64,000 nucleotides of DNA from Pseudomonas sp. CC120222-01a. GTDB lineage: Bacteria; Pseudomonadota; Gammaproteobacteria; Pseudomonadales; Pseudomonadaceae. The position numbers were made by a program, and so were the translations under genes. Below are positions 9,157 through 16,410 of the stretch, piece by piece. Position 1 is the first letter of the stretch. Each line of letters begins with the position of its first letter. The notes under the pieces are model-generated. The model ran no database searches. It was not told the DNA's origin and was given only the letters and a program-made list of their open reading frames with translations. The stretch covers positions 1-64,000 of the forward strand of contig NZ_QEQQ01000018.1 of the NCBI RefSeq assembly GCF_003097235.1, read 5' to 3'.

Positions 9157-9175
9157 AAAGCAGGGACTGTGCCAA
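9157..9175 (-). promoter_or_regulatory. Sigma-54 promoter of nirB
   Basis: The minus strand reads TTGGCACAGTCCCTGCTTT. The -24 GG and -12 GC elements have the exact 10-base spacing of the RpoN consensus TGGCAC-N5-TTGC, with one deviation at the T before TGC. It lies 126 bases upstream of nirB. Control by NtrC would be expected but no NtrC site was assigned. Confidence 0.8.
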
Positions 9176-9190
9176 TTGGTTTGCCTGTAC

Positions 9191-9266
9191 TGGCCTCTTC
9201 GCGGGCAAGCCCGCTCCCACAGGGACCGCACAGGGTTCAGCAGCGAGGGCCCGCGAAGAGGCCGGC
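9191..9266. repeat. REP element pair (P. putida type)
   Basis: Two inverted copies of the P. putida REP core: GGCCTCTTCGCGGGCAAGCC followed by CGCTCCCACAGG, and a shorter reverse copy reading GGGCCCGCGAAGAGGCCGGC. They lie between nasA and the nirB promoter. Copies of the same family recur at 13476, 16270 and elsewhere in the window. Confidence 0.85.
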
Positions 9267-9313
9267 ACTGACAACGCACATTTAAAGTGCAGCGCTCCCC
9301 ATCCTGGAGCACA

Positions 9314-12300
9314 TCAATACACATCACGCCGGTACCGCTTGGCCTTGCTCAACGCTTCGACATAGGCATCGGCATCCACGCCCCCGTGCACGGCGATGAC
9401 CTCACGCAACGCCGCATCCACATCCTTGGCCATGCGCTGCGCATCACCACACACATAGAAGTACGCCCCCGCCTCCAACCACTGCCACAGCAGCGCACCC
9501 TGTTCGAGCATACGCTGCTGCACATAGACCTTCTCGGCCTGGTCCCGCGAGAACGCCGTGTCCAGGCGCAGATGCCCGCTCGCCTGCCAGGCCTGAAGCT
9601 GCTCCTGATAATAGAAATCCGTGGCCGCATACTGTTCGCCGAAGAACAGCCAGTTACCCCCTTTGGCACCCTGCGCCTCGCGCTCTTCGAGGAAGGCACG
9701 GAACGGCGCGATGCCCGTGCCGGGCCCGACCATGATCACCGGCACGTCGTTGTCCTCGGGCAGACGAAAGTGTTTCGATACCTGCGGGAAGATTGCCACC
9801 TTCAGTGACTGCGCACGATCGGCGAGGAAGGTGGAGCACACGCCCTTGCGCTCGCCATAGCGCACCGTGGAAACGGTCAGGTGTACCTGGTCCGGATGAG
9901 CCAATGGGCTTGAGCTGATCGAGTACAGGCGCGGCTGCAGCGGCTTGAGCAGATCGAGCCAGGTGGCCAGCGGCAACTGCTGAGGGAACGCCCGCAGCAC
10001 GTCAACCAACTGCCGGCCCCACAGCCAGTCCTGCAGTTCGCCCTTGCACTCGGGTTGCAGCAGCCGTTGCAGGTCAGCGGCATGCGTGCTGAACACCTGC
10101 AGTTGCTGCGGGGTGACTTTGGCGATTTCCAGATGGCTTTCCAAGGCCTCGGCCAGTGGCATCGCCGGCAGCCCTTTCAATTCCACCGACGCCTGGCCAT
10201 CGAGATGCATCAGCGCCAGCAGCTCCTCGACCAGCGCCGGGCAGTTGCGCGGCCATATGCCCAAGGCATCACCGGCGGCATAGCTGAAGCCGCTGCCGGA
10301 CAAGTCGAACACCAGCTGGCGGGTTTCCTTGCTGGCTCCGGGGCCGTTGAGCAGGTGATTTTCCCGCAGCGGGGCCAAAAACGGTTGCTGCTTGCTGTAG
10401 CTCGCGACTGGCGCAGGTTCACTGAGCGGTGCTGGTGAGCTTGCGCTGCCGAGCTCCGGCAGCAGGGCTTCGAGCCAACCGGTGAAGGCCTCATCAAAAT
10501 CCGGCTCGCAATCGACCCGCTGCAGCAAGCGGCGCCCGCCCAGTTCGGCCAGACGCTGGTCGAGCTTGCGGCCAAAGCCACAGAACTGGTCGTAGCTGGA
10601 GTCGCCTAGGGCCAGCACCGCGTAAGGCAACTTTGCGCAGCAGGCGCCCTGCTCACTCTGCAGCGCCTGCCAGAATGCCGTGGCGCTGTCGGGCGCATCA
10701 CCGTCGCCGAAGGTGCTGGTGATCAGTACCACGCTGGCGGCGCCTTGCAACTGGCTGGGGCTGACCGCCGCCATGCAGCTGAGCTGTACCTCCAGACCCG
10801 CGCTGCGCAAGCGCTCGGCACAACGCTCGGCAAGCGCCTCGCCATTGCCCGTCTGCGAAGCCCACAACACTTGGTGGCGCGGCGCGGCGATGGCCGGTAC
10901 GGCGGCTGGCTGCGCAAACAACCCTGCCAGCAAACCATCGACGAACAGCCGCCGCGAAGCAGCCAGTGGCGCGCTGGCCGGCAAACTGGGCACGCCCTCG
11001 GCACGCGCCTGGTCGAGGCCGAGCAGGAAACCCTGCAGGTAATGACGCTCGTCATCGGCCAGCACCGGGGCTGGCAGGGTGTCCAGGCCAAGCAGGCGGG
11101 ACAGGGTCGCGGTCGGCATGCGGGCAGGCTCCGGGATGGCAGTGTTCAGTTCAAGGGCATCGATGCGCTCGCCAACAACCCGTTCCAGCGCCACCGCGCA
11201 ATGTTTGAACGCCGGCTGCAGCGACAGCGGGTCGACTGCATCGCAGGTGACGGCATTGATCGCCAGCTGTTCGCCGATCAGGTCATTCCAGTGGAACGGC
11301 GCAAAGCAGTTGCCGGGCATGACCCGGTCGCTGATGCGCGCCGGCAGCACGGCCTGGCCGCGACGAGAGCGAATGGCGACCTGGTCCTTGTCGGCGATGC
11401 CCAGGCGGGCAGCATCTTCAGGGTGGAGCTCAACGAAGGGCCCAGGCTCCAGCTTGTTAAGCGCCGGCACCTTGCCGGTCTTGGTCAGGGTGTGCCACTG
11501 GTGTTGCACGCGGCCGGTGTTGAGCACCAGCGGGTAGTCGGCGTCGGGCAGTTCGGGTGCAGGCAGCCAGGGCCGGGCGAAGAAGCGCGCCTTGCCGCTG
11601 GCGGTGGGGAATGCCAGGGCAGGCGCATTGCCTTGCGCATCGCGCAACAGAGGCTGGCTGTTGCCGTCGTTGAGGTAACGCAGCGGGCTGCGGTCATCTT
11701 CGCGCCCCGGCGCGCAGGGCCATTGCCGTGGGCCCTGGCGCAATTGTTCATAACCGATGCCGCGCAGATCGTAGCCGGTCGCCGGGTTCCAGAAACGCCG
11801 AATCTCGTCGTACACCGCCTCGGCGTCGGGGTAATCGAAGGCCTCGGCGTAGCCCATGGCGCAGGCGACCCGGGCAATGATCTGCCAGTCCGCCAGGCTC
11901 TGGCCCGGGGCCTGGACCGCACGTGGCATCAGCGTCAGGTTGCGTTCGCTGTTGATCATCACGCCCTCGCCTTCGGCCCACAGCGCGGCGGGCAGGAGGA
12001 TATCGGCGTAGCGGTTGGTCTCGGTGTCGAGGAAGGCGTCCTGGGTGATCACCAGCTCGGCCTGGCGCAGGCCGTCGATCACCTGCTGGCGGTTGGCGAC
12101 GCTGGCCACCGGGTTGCTGCAGATCACCCAGCAAGCTTTCACCTCGCCGGCCTTCATCTGCTCGAACAGCGCGATCGTGCCCTCGCCGCCTTCGCTGCGC
12201 AGGGTGCCCGGTTGCAGGCGCCATTGCGCCTCGACGAAGGCGCGGTCTGCCGCCACCAGCGCCGAACGCTGGCCCGGCAGGCCGGGGCCCATGTAGCCCA

Positions 12301-13324
12301 TCTCGCGGCCGCCCATGGCATTGGGCTGACCGGTCAGCGAAAACGGCCCGCTGCCGGGGCGGCAGATGGCGCCAGTGGCCAAGTGCAAGTTGCACAGGGC
12401 GTTGCTGTGCCAAGTGCCGTGAACGCTCTGGTTGAGGCCCATGGTCCAGCAGCTCATCCACTCCCCGGCCGTGCCGATCCATTCGGCTGCCTGGCGGATG
12501 TCGGCTTCGCTCAAGCCGGTGATGGCGGCCACGCGCTCCGGGGTGTAATCGTCGAGGAAGGCCGGCAACTCGTCCCAGCCTTCGGTGTGACGGGCGATGA
12601 AGGCGGGGTCGGTGTGGCCGTTGTGGTGCAGCAGGTGCAGCAAGCCGTTGAGCAGGGCCATGTCACTGCCGGGGCGCACCTGTAGGAACAGGTCGGCCTT
12701 GTCGGCCGTGGCGGTGCGCCGTGGATCGACGACGATCAGCTTGGCGCCGGCCTTGACCCGGTCGAGCAGGCGCAGGAACAGGATCGGGTGACAGTCGGCC
12801 ATGTTCGCGCCGATCACCAGGAACACCTCGGCGCGCTCGAAATCCTGGTAGCTGCCGGGCGGGCCGTCGGCGCCGAGCGACAGCTTGTAGCCACTGCCGG
12901 CACTGGCCATGCACAAGCGCGAGTTGGACTCGATATGCCGGGTGCGGATAAAACCCTTGGCCAGCTTGTTGGCCAGGTACTGGGCTTCCAGCGACATCTG
13001 CCCGGACACATACAGCGCCACGGCGTCCGCGCCATGCTGGTCGATGATGCCGCGCAGGCGCTGGCCGGCCTGGGCAATGGCCTGGTCCAGGCTGCTGCGC
13101 GCCGGCTGCTGACTGCGTTGCTGGCGCACGTAAGCGTCCTGCATGCGCCCGGCGGCAGTCAGGGGCAGGTGCGCGGTGAGGCCCTTGGTGCACAGGCGGC
13201 CGAAGTTGCTCGGGTGCTGCTTGTCGCCGCTGATCTTGCTGACCTTGCCGTCGGCAACGCTCATGACGATGCCGCAACCGACGCCACAGTAGGGGCAGAC
13301 GCTGCGTACTTCGCGGGTGGTCAT
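9314..13324 (-). CDS. nasA: Assimilatory nitrate reductase fused to a CysJ-like flavoprotein reductase
   Basis: 1336 aa, start supported by GGGGAG seven bases upstream. The N-terminal ~720 residues are a molybdenum bis-MGD nitrate reductase with the 4Fe-4S motif CPYCGVGC (residues 10-17) and GRLCTKG. A linker leads to a flavodoxin domain at ~815-960 (LWASQTGNGEA, STFGDGDAP) and an FAD/NADPH ferredoxin-reductase module at ~980-1336 (RLYSISSSPL, VGPGTGIAPFRAF, YVCGDAQRMAKDVD). The fusion would feed NADPH electrons via FAD, FMN and 4Fe-4S to the molybdenum site, replacing a separate NasB-type reductase. It reduces nitrate to nitrite for NirBD. Its leader has a sigma-54 promoter and an attenuator. 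Confidence 0.95.
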   Translation of the reverse strand: MTTREVRSVCPYCGVGCGIVMSVADGKVSKISGDKQHPSNFGRLCTKGLTAHLPLTAAGRMQDAYVRQQRSQQPARSSLDQAIAQAGQRLRGIIDQHGADAVALYVSGQMSLEAQYLANKLAKGFIRTRHIESNSRLCMASAGSGYKLSLGADGPPGSYQDFERAEVFLVIGANMADCHPILFLRLLDRVKAGAKLIVVDPRRTATADKADLFLQVRPGSDMALLNGLLHLLHHNGHTDPAFIARHTEGWDELPAFLDDYTPERVAAITGLSEADIRQAAEWIGTAGEWMSCWTMGLNQSVHGTWHSNALCNLHLATGAICRPGSGPFSLTGQPNAMGGREMGYMGPGLPGQRSALVAADRAFVEAQWRLQPGTLRSEGGEGTIALFEQMKAGEVKACWVICSNPVASVANRQQVIDGLRQAELVITQDAFLDTETNRYADILLPAALWAEGEGVMINSERNLTLMPRAVQAPGQSLADWQIIARVACAMGYAEAFDYPDAEAVYDEIRRFWNPATGYDLRGIGYEQLRQGPRQWPCAPGREDDRSPLRYLNDGNSQPLLRDAQGNAPALAFPTASGKARFFARPWLPAPELPDADYPLVLNTGRVQHQWHTLTKTGKVPALNKLEPGPFVELHPEDAARLGIADKDQVAIRSRRGQAVLPARISDRVMPGNCFAPFHWNDLIGEQLAINAVTCDAVDPLSLQPAFKHCAVALERVVGERIDALELNTAIPEPARMPTATLSRLLGLDTLPAPVLADDERHYLQGFLLGLDQARAEGVPSLPASAPLAASRRLFVDGLLAGLFAQPAAVPAIAAPRHQVLWASQTGNGEALAERCAERLRSAGLEVQLSCMAAVSPSQLQGAASVVLITSTFGDGDAPDSATAFWQALQSEQGACCAKLPYAVLALGDSSYDQFCGFGRKLDQRLAELGGRRLLQRVDCEPDFDEAFTGWLEALLPELGSASSPAPLSEPAPVASYSKQQPFLAPLRENHLLNGPGASKETRQLVFDLSGSGFSYAAGDALGIWPRNCPALVEELLALMHLDGQASVELKGLPAMPLAEALESHLEIAKVTPQQLQVFSTHAADLQRLLQPECKGELQDWLWGRQLVDVLRAFPQQLPLATWLDLLKPLQPRLYSISSSPLAHPDQVHLTVSTVRYGERKGVCSTFLADRAQSLKVAIFPQVSKHFRLPEDNDVPVIMVGPGTGIAPFRAFLEEREAQGAKGGNWLFFGEQYAATDFYYQEQLQAWQASGHLRLDTAFSRDQAEKVYVQQRMLEQGALLWQWLEAGAYFYVCGDAQRMAKDVDAALREVIAVHGGVDADAYVEALSKAKRYRRDVY

Positions 13325-13349
13325 GGGCGGTCTCCCCTTTCAGGAACGC

Positions 13350-13401
13350 AAAAAGGCGCCGGCTGCCCGGGCTTGCAAAGCAAGCGGGGCAACACGGCGC
13401 C
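13350..13401 (-). terminator. Intrinsic terminator inside the nasA leader (attenuator)
   Basis: Minus strand: GGCGCCG pairs with CGGCGCC around an inner GCTTGC/GCAAGC stem and is followed by TTTTT. It sits 26 bases before the nasA ATG, between promoter and gene, so expression needs read-through. Same arrangement as at nirB although the stems differ in sequence. Confidence 0.8.
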
Positions 13402-13418
13402 TTTGTCGTGAGGTTTCT

Positions 13419-13440
13419 GGGCTGTCGACGTTGATAGCCC
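13419..13440 (-). promoter_or_regulatory. ANTAR-type (NasT/NasR target) hairpin in the nasA leader
   Basis: Minus strand: GGGCTATC-AACGTC-GACAGCCC, an 8-position stem with one A-C mismatch closing a six-base loop with A1 and G4. It begins about 6 bases after the predicted sigma-54 start site. The hexaloop differs by one base from that in the nirB leader (AACGGC), while the stem sequences differ with pairing largely preserved. Confidence 0.7.
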
Positions 13441-13456
13441 TAGATAGCAGTCAGTC

Positions 13457-13472
13457 AGCAATTTGTGGGCCA
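13457..13472 (-). promoter_or_regulatory. Sigma-54 promoter of nasA
   Basis: The minus strand reads TGGCCCACAAATTGCT, matching TGGCAC-N5-TTGCT with correct GG/GC spacing. It lies 133 bases upstream of nasA and directly beside a REP pair. Confidence 0.8.
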
Positions 13473-13475
13473 GCT

Positions 13476-13580
13476 GTACCGGCCCTTTCGCGGGCACGCC
13501 CGTTCCCACAGGTACTGCGCAGTCTTCAAACCTGTGGAGGTCCTGTGGGAGCGGGCGTGCCCGCGAAGAGGCCGGTACAG
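13476..13580. repeat. REP element pair (P. putida type)
   Basis: Head-to-head REP copies: TGTACCGGCCCTTTCGCGGG with CGTTCCCACAGG, then the inverse CCTGTGGGAGCGGGC with GCCCGCGAAGAGGCCGGTAC. They lie in the divergent region between nasA and map and could form a large cruciform or hairpin. Confidence 0.88.
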
Positions 13581-13663
13581 GCAACCGCACCATGCGGTGG
13601 CAGCAACAAGGCCCATGGCGCTATGCTGGGGCAATTTCCAGCAAGAGCTACAGCCCGCATTCC

Positions 13664-14434
13664 ATGTCCAAGGTGATCCTCAAGACCCCTGCCCAACTCG
13701 AACTGATGCGCAACGCCGGCCAGCTGTTGGCCCAGGTGTTCGCCGAACTCGACAGCTTCATCCGCCCCGGCATCACCACGATGCAGATCAACGACCGCGC
13801 CGAGGCCTTCATCGTCGATACCCTCAAGGCCCGCCCGGCCAGCAAGGGCCAGTACGGCTTCCCTTACTCGCTCAATACCTCGGTGGACCATGTGGTCTGC
13901 CACGGCATCCCCAAAGTCGATGAAGTACTGAAGGAAGGTTCGATCATCAACGTCGACATCACCCTCGAACAGGGCGGCTACATTGCCGACTCGTCGAAGA
14001 TGTACAGCATCGGGCCAATCAGCGAAGACGCGCAGCGGTTGGTCGACACTACGTACGATGCGCTGTGGAAAGGCATCGAACAGGTACGCCCCGGGGCGAC
14101 GCTGGGTGATATCGGCCATGCCATCCAGGCCCATGCCGAAGCGGCTGGCTACAGCGTGGTACGCGAGTATTGCGGCCATGGCATCGGCCAGCAGATGCAC
14201 GAAGGGCCGGAGGTGTTGCACTTTGGCGCGCGCGGTATGGGCATGAAGTTGCAGCCGGGGATGGTGTTCACCATCGAACCGATGATCAACCAGGGCGGGC
14301 GCGGGACGCGGACGCTGAAGGATGGCTGGACGGTGATTACCCGCGACCACTGCCTGTCGGCGCAGTGGGAACATACGGTGGCGGTGACCGAGGATGGGGT
14401 CGAGGTGCTGACGTTGCGGGAAGAAGAGCGTTAG
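13664..14434 (+). CDS. map: Type I methionine aminopeptidase (second, stand-alone copy)
   Basis: The start is chosen at MSKVILKTPAQLELMRNAG, giving 256 aa, the normal length for bacterial MetAP-I. Metal ligands are visible: Asp in NVDITLEQGG, Asp in IADSSKMY, His in YCGHGIGQQMHEG, Glu in FTIEPM and Glu in QWEHTVAVTEDG. The enzyme removes initiator methionine from new proteins. It is not next to rpsB, where the essential pseudomonad map usually lies, so this is probably a paralogue. The ribosome-binding site is weak. It is divergent from nasA across a REP pair. Confidence 0.9.
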   Translation: MSKVILKTPAQLELMRNAGQLLAQVFAELDSFIRPGITTMQINDRAEAFIVDTLKARPASKGQYGFPYSLNTSVDHVVCHGIPKVDEVLKEGSIINVDITLEQGGYIADSSKMYSIGPISEDAQRLVDTTYDALWKGIEQVRPGATLGDIGHAIQAHAEAAGYSVVREYCGHGIGQQMHEGPEVLHFGARGMGMKLQPGMVFTIEPMINQGGRGTRTLKDGWTVITRDHCLSAQWEHTVAVTEDGVEVLTLREEER

Positions 14435-14446
14435 AGCTGATACTGC

Positions 14447-14493
14447 TGGGACCGCTTTGCGGTCCTTTCGCGACACGAGGCCGCTCCCACAAG
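14447..14493 (+). repeat. Single REP-like element downstream of map
   Basis: GGGACCGCTTTGCGGTCCTTTCGCGACACGAGGCCGCTCCCAC-type sequence: a degenerate member of the REP family whose fuller pair lies at 21880-21995. It holds a small GGACCGC/GCGGTCC hairpin. Confidence 0.65.
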
Positions 14494-14515
14494 AAGGGCG
14501 CGCATGGCGTAGAAA

Positions 14516-14546
14516 CAAAAAAAGCGACCCGAAGGTCGCTTTCTTT
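14516..14546. terminator. Bidirectional terminator between map and the tRNA block
   Basis: AAAGCGACC-CGAA-GGTCGCTTT, a 9-bp perfect stem with A-run on the left and T-rich right flank. It can end both the plus-strand map transcript and the minus-strand tRNA transcript. Confidence 0.85.
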
Positions 14547-14585
14547 GTGGCTTCCGGGTGTTCAGTGGGCCCTGGAAGCGGAATA

Positions 14586-14662
14586 TGGCGCAGCGGACGG
14601 GACTCGAACCCGCGACCCCCGGCGTGACAGGCCGGTATTCTAACCGACTGAACTACCGCTGC
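14586..14662 (-). tRNA. tRNA-Asp (GTC), copy 1
   Basis: 77 bases including encoded CCA. Acceptor GCAGCGG pairs with CCGCTGC, the anticodon loop is CTGTCAC (anticodon GTC) and the T-loop is GGTTCGAGTCC. Identical to copy 2 at 14922-14998. Confidence 0.97.
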
Positions 14663-14675
14663 GCTATTCAACGAG

Positions 14676-14751
14676 TGGTGGGTGATGACGGGATCGAACC
14701 GCCGACCCTCTGCTTGTAAGGCAGATGCTCTCCCGGCTGAGCTAATCACCC
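14676..14751 (-). tRNA. tRNA-Val (TAC), copy 1
   Basis: 76 bases with encoded CCA. Acceptor GGGTGAT pairs with ATCACCC, the anticodon loop is CTTACAA (TAC) and the T-loop is GGTTCGATCCC. It lies 13 bases upstream of tRNA-Asp on the same strand, so the two are co-transcribed. Confidence 0.97.
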
Positions 14752-14852
14752 ATTCGTCTCGGTGAGGCGCGCATTCTACGGACGAACCAGCAGCCTGGCA
14801 AGCCATTGATGCAACTTTTTCGCAAAAATTATCAATCGCAAATTTCAGGCAC

Positions 14853-14882
14853 AAAAAAAGCGACCCTAAGGTCGCTTTCTTT
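14853..14882. terminator. Terminator between the two tRNA pairs
   Basis: AAAGCGACC-CTAA-GGTCGCTTT with an A-run on the left: the duplicate of the terminator at 14516, differing by one loop base. It would end the transcript of the upstream tRNA pair. Confidence 0.85.
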
Positions 14883-14921
14883 GTTACTTCCGGGTGTTCA
14901 GTGGGCCCTGGAAGTGGAATA

Positions 14922-14998
14922 TGGCGCAGCGGACGGGACTCGAACCCGCGACCCCCGGCGTGACAGGCCGGTATTCTAACCGACTGAACTACCGCTGC
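14922..14998 (-). tRNA. tRNA-Asp (GTC), copy 2
   Basis: Same sequence and fold as the copy at 14586-14662: GCAGCGG acceptor, anticodon GTC, encoded CCA. Confidence 0.97.
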
Positions 14999-15011
14999 GC
15001 TATACATCGAG

Positions 15012-15087
15012 TGGTGGGTGATGACGGGATCGAACCGCCGACCCTCTGCTTGTAAGGCAGATGCTCTCCCGGCTGAGCTAATCACCC
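15012..15087 (-). tRNA. tRNA-Val (TAC), copy 2
   Basis: Same sequence and fold as the copy at 14676-14751: GGGTGAT acceptor, anticodon TAC, encoded CCA. First gene of the minus-strand tRNA array. Confidence 0.97.
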
Positions 15088-15303
15088 TTCGTCTCGGTGT
15101 GGCGCGCATTCTACGGAGGGCCTGCCACCCTGGCAAGCACTTTTTTAAAATTTCTCAAAAAAAATTCCAAGCCTTTCAAAGACCTAGCGCAGCCGGGGCT
15201 TTTCTTCCCTTATAAACGGCTACTGGCCCTCTGACAGGGTTGGCCTGCGGGCACTGCTCGGAGAATAATGCCCGCCTTATGCATTAAGGAGAGATTGCCC
15301 CCC

Positions 15304-16224
15304 ATGTGGTTCAAGAACCTGCTGTCCTACCGCCTGACCCAGGAAGTACCGTTCGAGCCTGAAGCGCTGGAAGCCGCGCTGGCCACCAAGCCAGCCCGCC
15401 CCTGCGCCAGCCAGGAGCTGACCACCTACGGTTTCATCGCGCCGTTCGGCAAGGGTGAAGACGCTCCCCTGGTGCACGTCAGTGGCGAGTTCCTGCTGGT
15501 TGCCGCGCGCAAGGAAGAACGCATCCTGCCGAGCAGCGTGGTCAACGATGCGGTGAAGGAAAAGGTCGAAGAGATCGAGACCGAGCAGATGCGCAAGGTC
15601 TATAAAAAAGAGCGCGACCAGATCAAGGACGAAATCATCCAGGCCTTCCTGCCGCGGGCTTTCATCCGCCGCTCGATGATCTTCGCCGCCATCGCCCCGC
15701 GCCTGGGGATGATCCTGGTCAACTCGGCCAGCGCCAAGCGCGCCGAAGACCTGCTGTCGACCCTGCGCGAAGTGATGGGCTCGCTGCCGGTGCGCCCGGT
15801 CACCGTGAAGATCGCACCGACCGCGACCATGACCGACTGGGTCAAGTCGCAACAGGCTGCCGAAGGCTTCTACGTGCTGGACGAGTGCGAGCTGCGTGAC
15901 ACCGCCGAAGACGGCGGCATCGTGCGCTGCAAGCGCCAGGACCTGACCAGCGAGGAAATCCAGCTGCACCTGAGCACCGGCAAGGTGGTCACCCAGCTGG
16001 CCCTGGCCTGGCAGGACAAGCTGTCGTTCGTGCTCGACGACAAGATGGTGATCAAGCGCCTGAAGTTCGAAGAGCTGCTGCAGGAGCAGGCTGAACAAGA
16101 CGGTGGCGAAGAGGCCGCGCAGCAGTTCGATGCCAGCTTCCAGCTGATGATGATGACCTTTGCCGAATTCCTGCCAGCGCTGTTCGAAGTGCTCGGTGGG
16201 GAAGAGATCCCGCAAGGGGTCTGA
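15304..16224 (+). CDS. rdgC: Recombination-associated protein RdgC
   Basis: 306 aa, start MWFKNLLSYRL after a good AAGGAGAG site; E. coli RdgC is of similar length. Conserved signatures include TTYGFIAPFG near residue 40, ILPSSVVNDAVKEKV and DLTSEEIQLHLSTGK. RdgC forms a ring-shaped DNA-binding dimer that restrains RecA-mediated recombination. It is monocistronic here: the gap upstream separates it from the tRNA array and a REP pair follows. Confidence 0.96.
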   Translation: MWFKNLLSYRLTQEVPFEPEALEAALATKPARPCASQELTTYGFIAPFGKGEDAPLVHVSGEFLLVAARKEERILPSSVVNDAVKEKVEEIETEQMRKVYKKERDQIKDEIIQAFLPRAFIRRSMIFAAIAPRLGMILVNSASAKRAEDLLSTLREVMGSLPVRPVTVKIAPTATMTDWVKSQQAAEGFYVLDECELRDTAEDGGIVRCKRQDLTSEEIQLHLSTGKVVTQLALAWQDKLSFVLDDKMVIKRLKFEELLQEQAEQDGGEEAAQQFDASFQLMMMTFAEFLPALFEVLGGEEIPQGV

Positions 16225-16269
16225 TTCGGTTTGAAATGCCGGTGCTGGCCTGAGAATCATTTTATTGCC

Positions 16270-16372
16270 TGCACCGGCCCTTTCGCGGGTGAACCCGCTC
16301 CCACAGGTACCGCGCCACATTTGAGGCCTGCGCAGTTCCTGTGGGAGCGGGTTCACCCGCGAAAGGGCCCTC
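16270..16372. repeat. REP element pair (P. putida type)
   Basis: GCACCGGCCCTTTCGCGGGTGAACCCGCTCCCACAGG-type copy followed ~35 bases later by its inverse, TTCCTGTGGGAGCGGGTTCACCCGCGAAAGGGCCC-type. It lies downstream of rdgC. Confidence 0.88.
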
Positions 16373-16410
16373 GAAATTCATATAGCTATAAATAGAAAAG
16401 GAATTGCCCC

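Larger units (their letters stand above)
14516..15111. repeat. Tandem duplication of the tRNA-Val/tRNA-Asp/terminator block (period 336 bp)
   Basis: The segment 14516-14775 recurs at 14852-15111. It includes the terminator stem, the CTTCCGGGTGTTCAGTGGGC spacer, both tRNAs and the GGCGCGCATTCTACGGA sequence upstream of tRNA-Val that probably holds the promoter. The two tRNA-Asp copies are exactly 336 bases apart. Spacers differ at a few positions, so the copies have begun to diverge outside the tRNAs. Confidence 0.9.

Noticed and set aside
10745..12685. 646-codon plus-strand frame opposite nasA
   Set aside because: Antisense of the nitrate reductase core; composition typical of high-GC antisense frames.
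13526..15136. Long minus-strand frame running through the tRNA block and map
   Set aside because: It reads through four tRNA genes and terminators, with repeats that merely mirror the duplicated tRNA unit.
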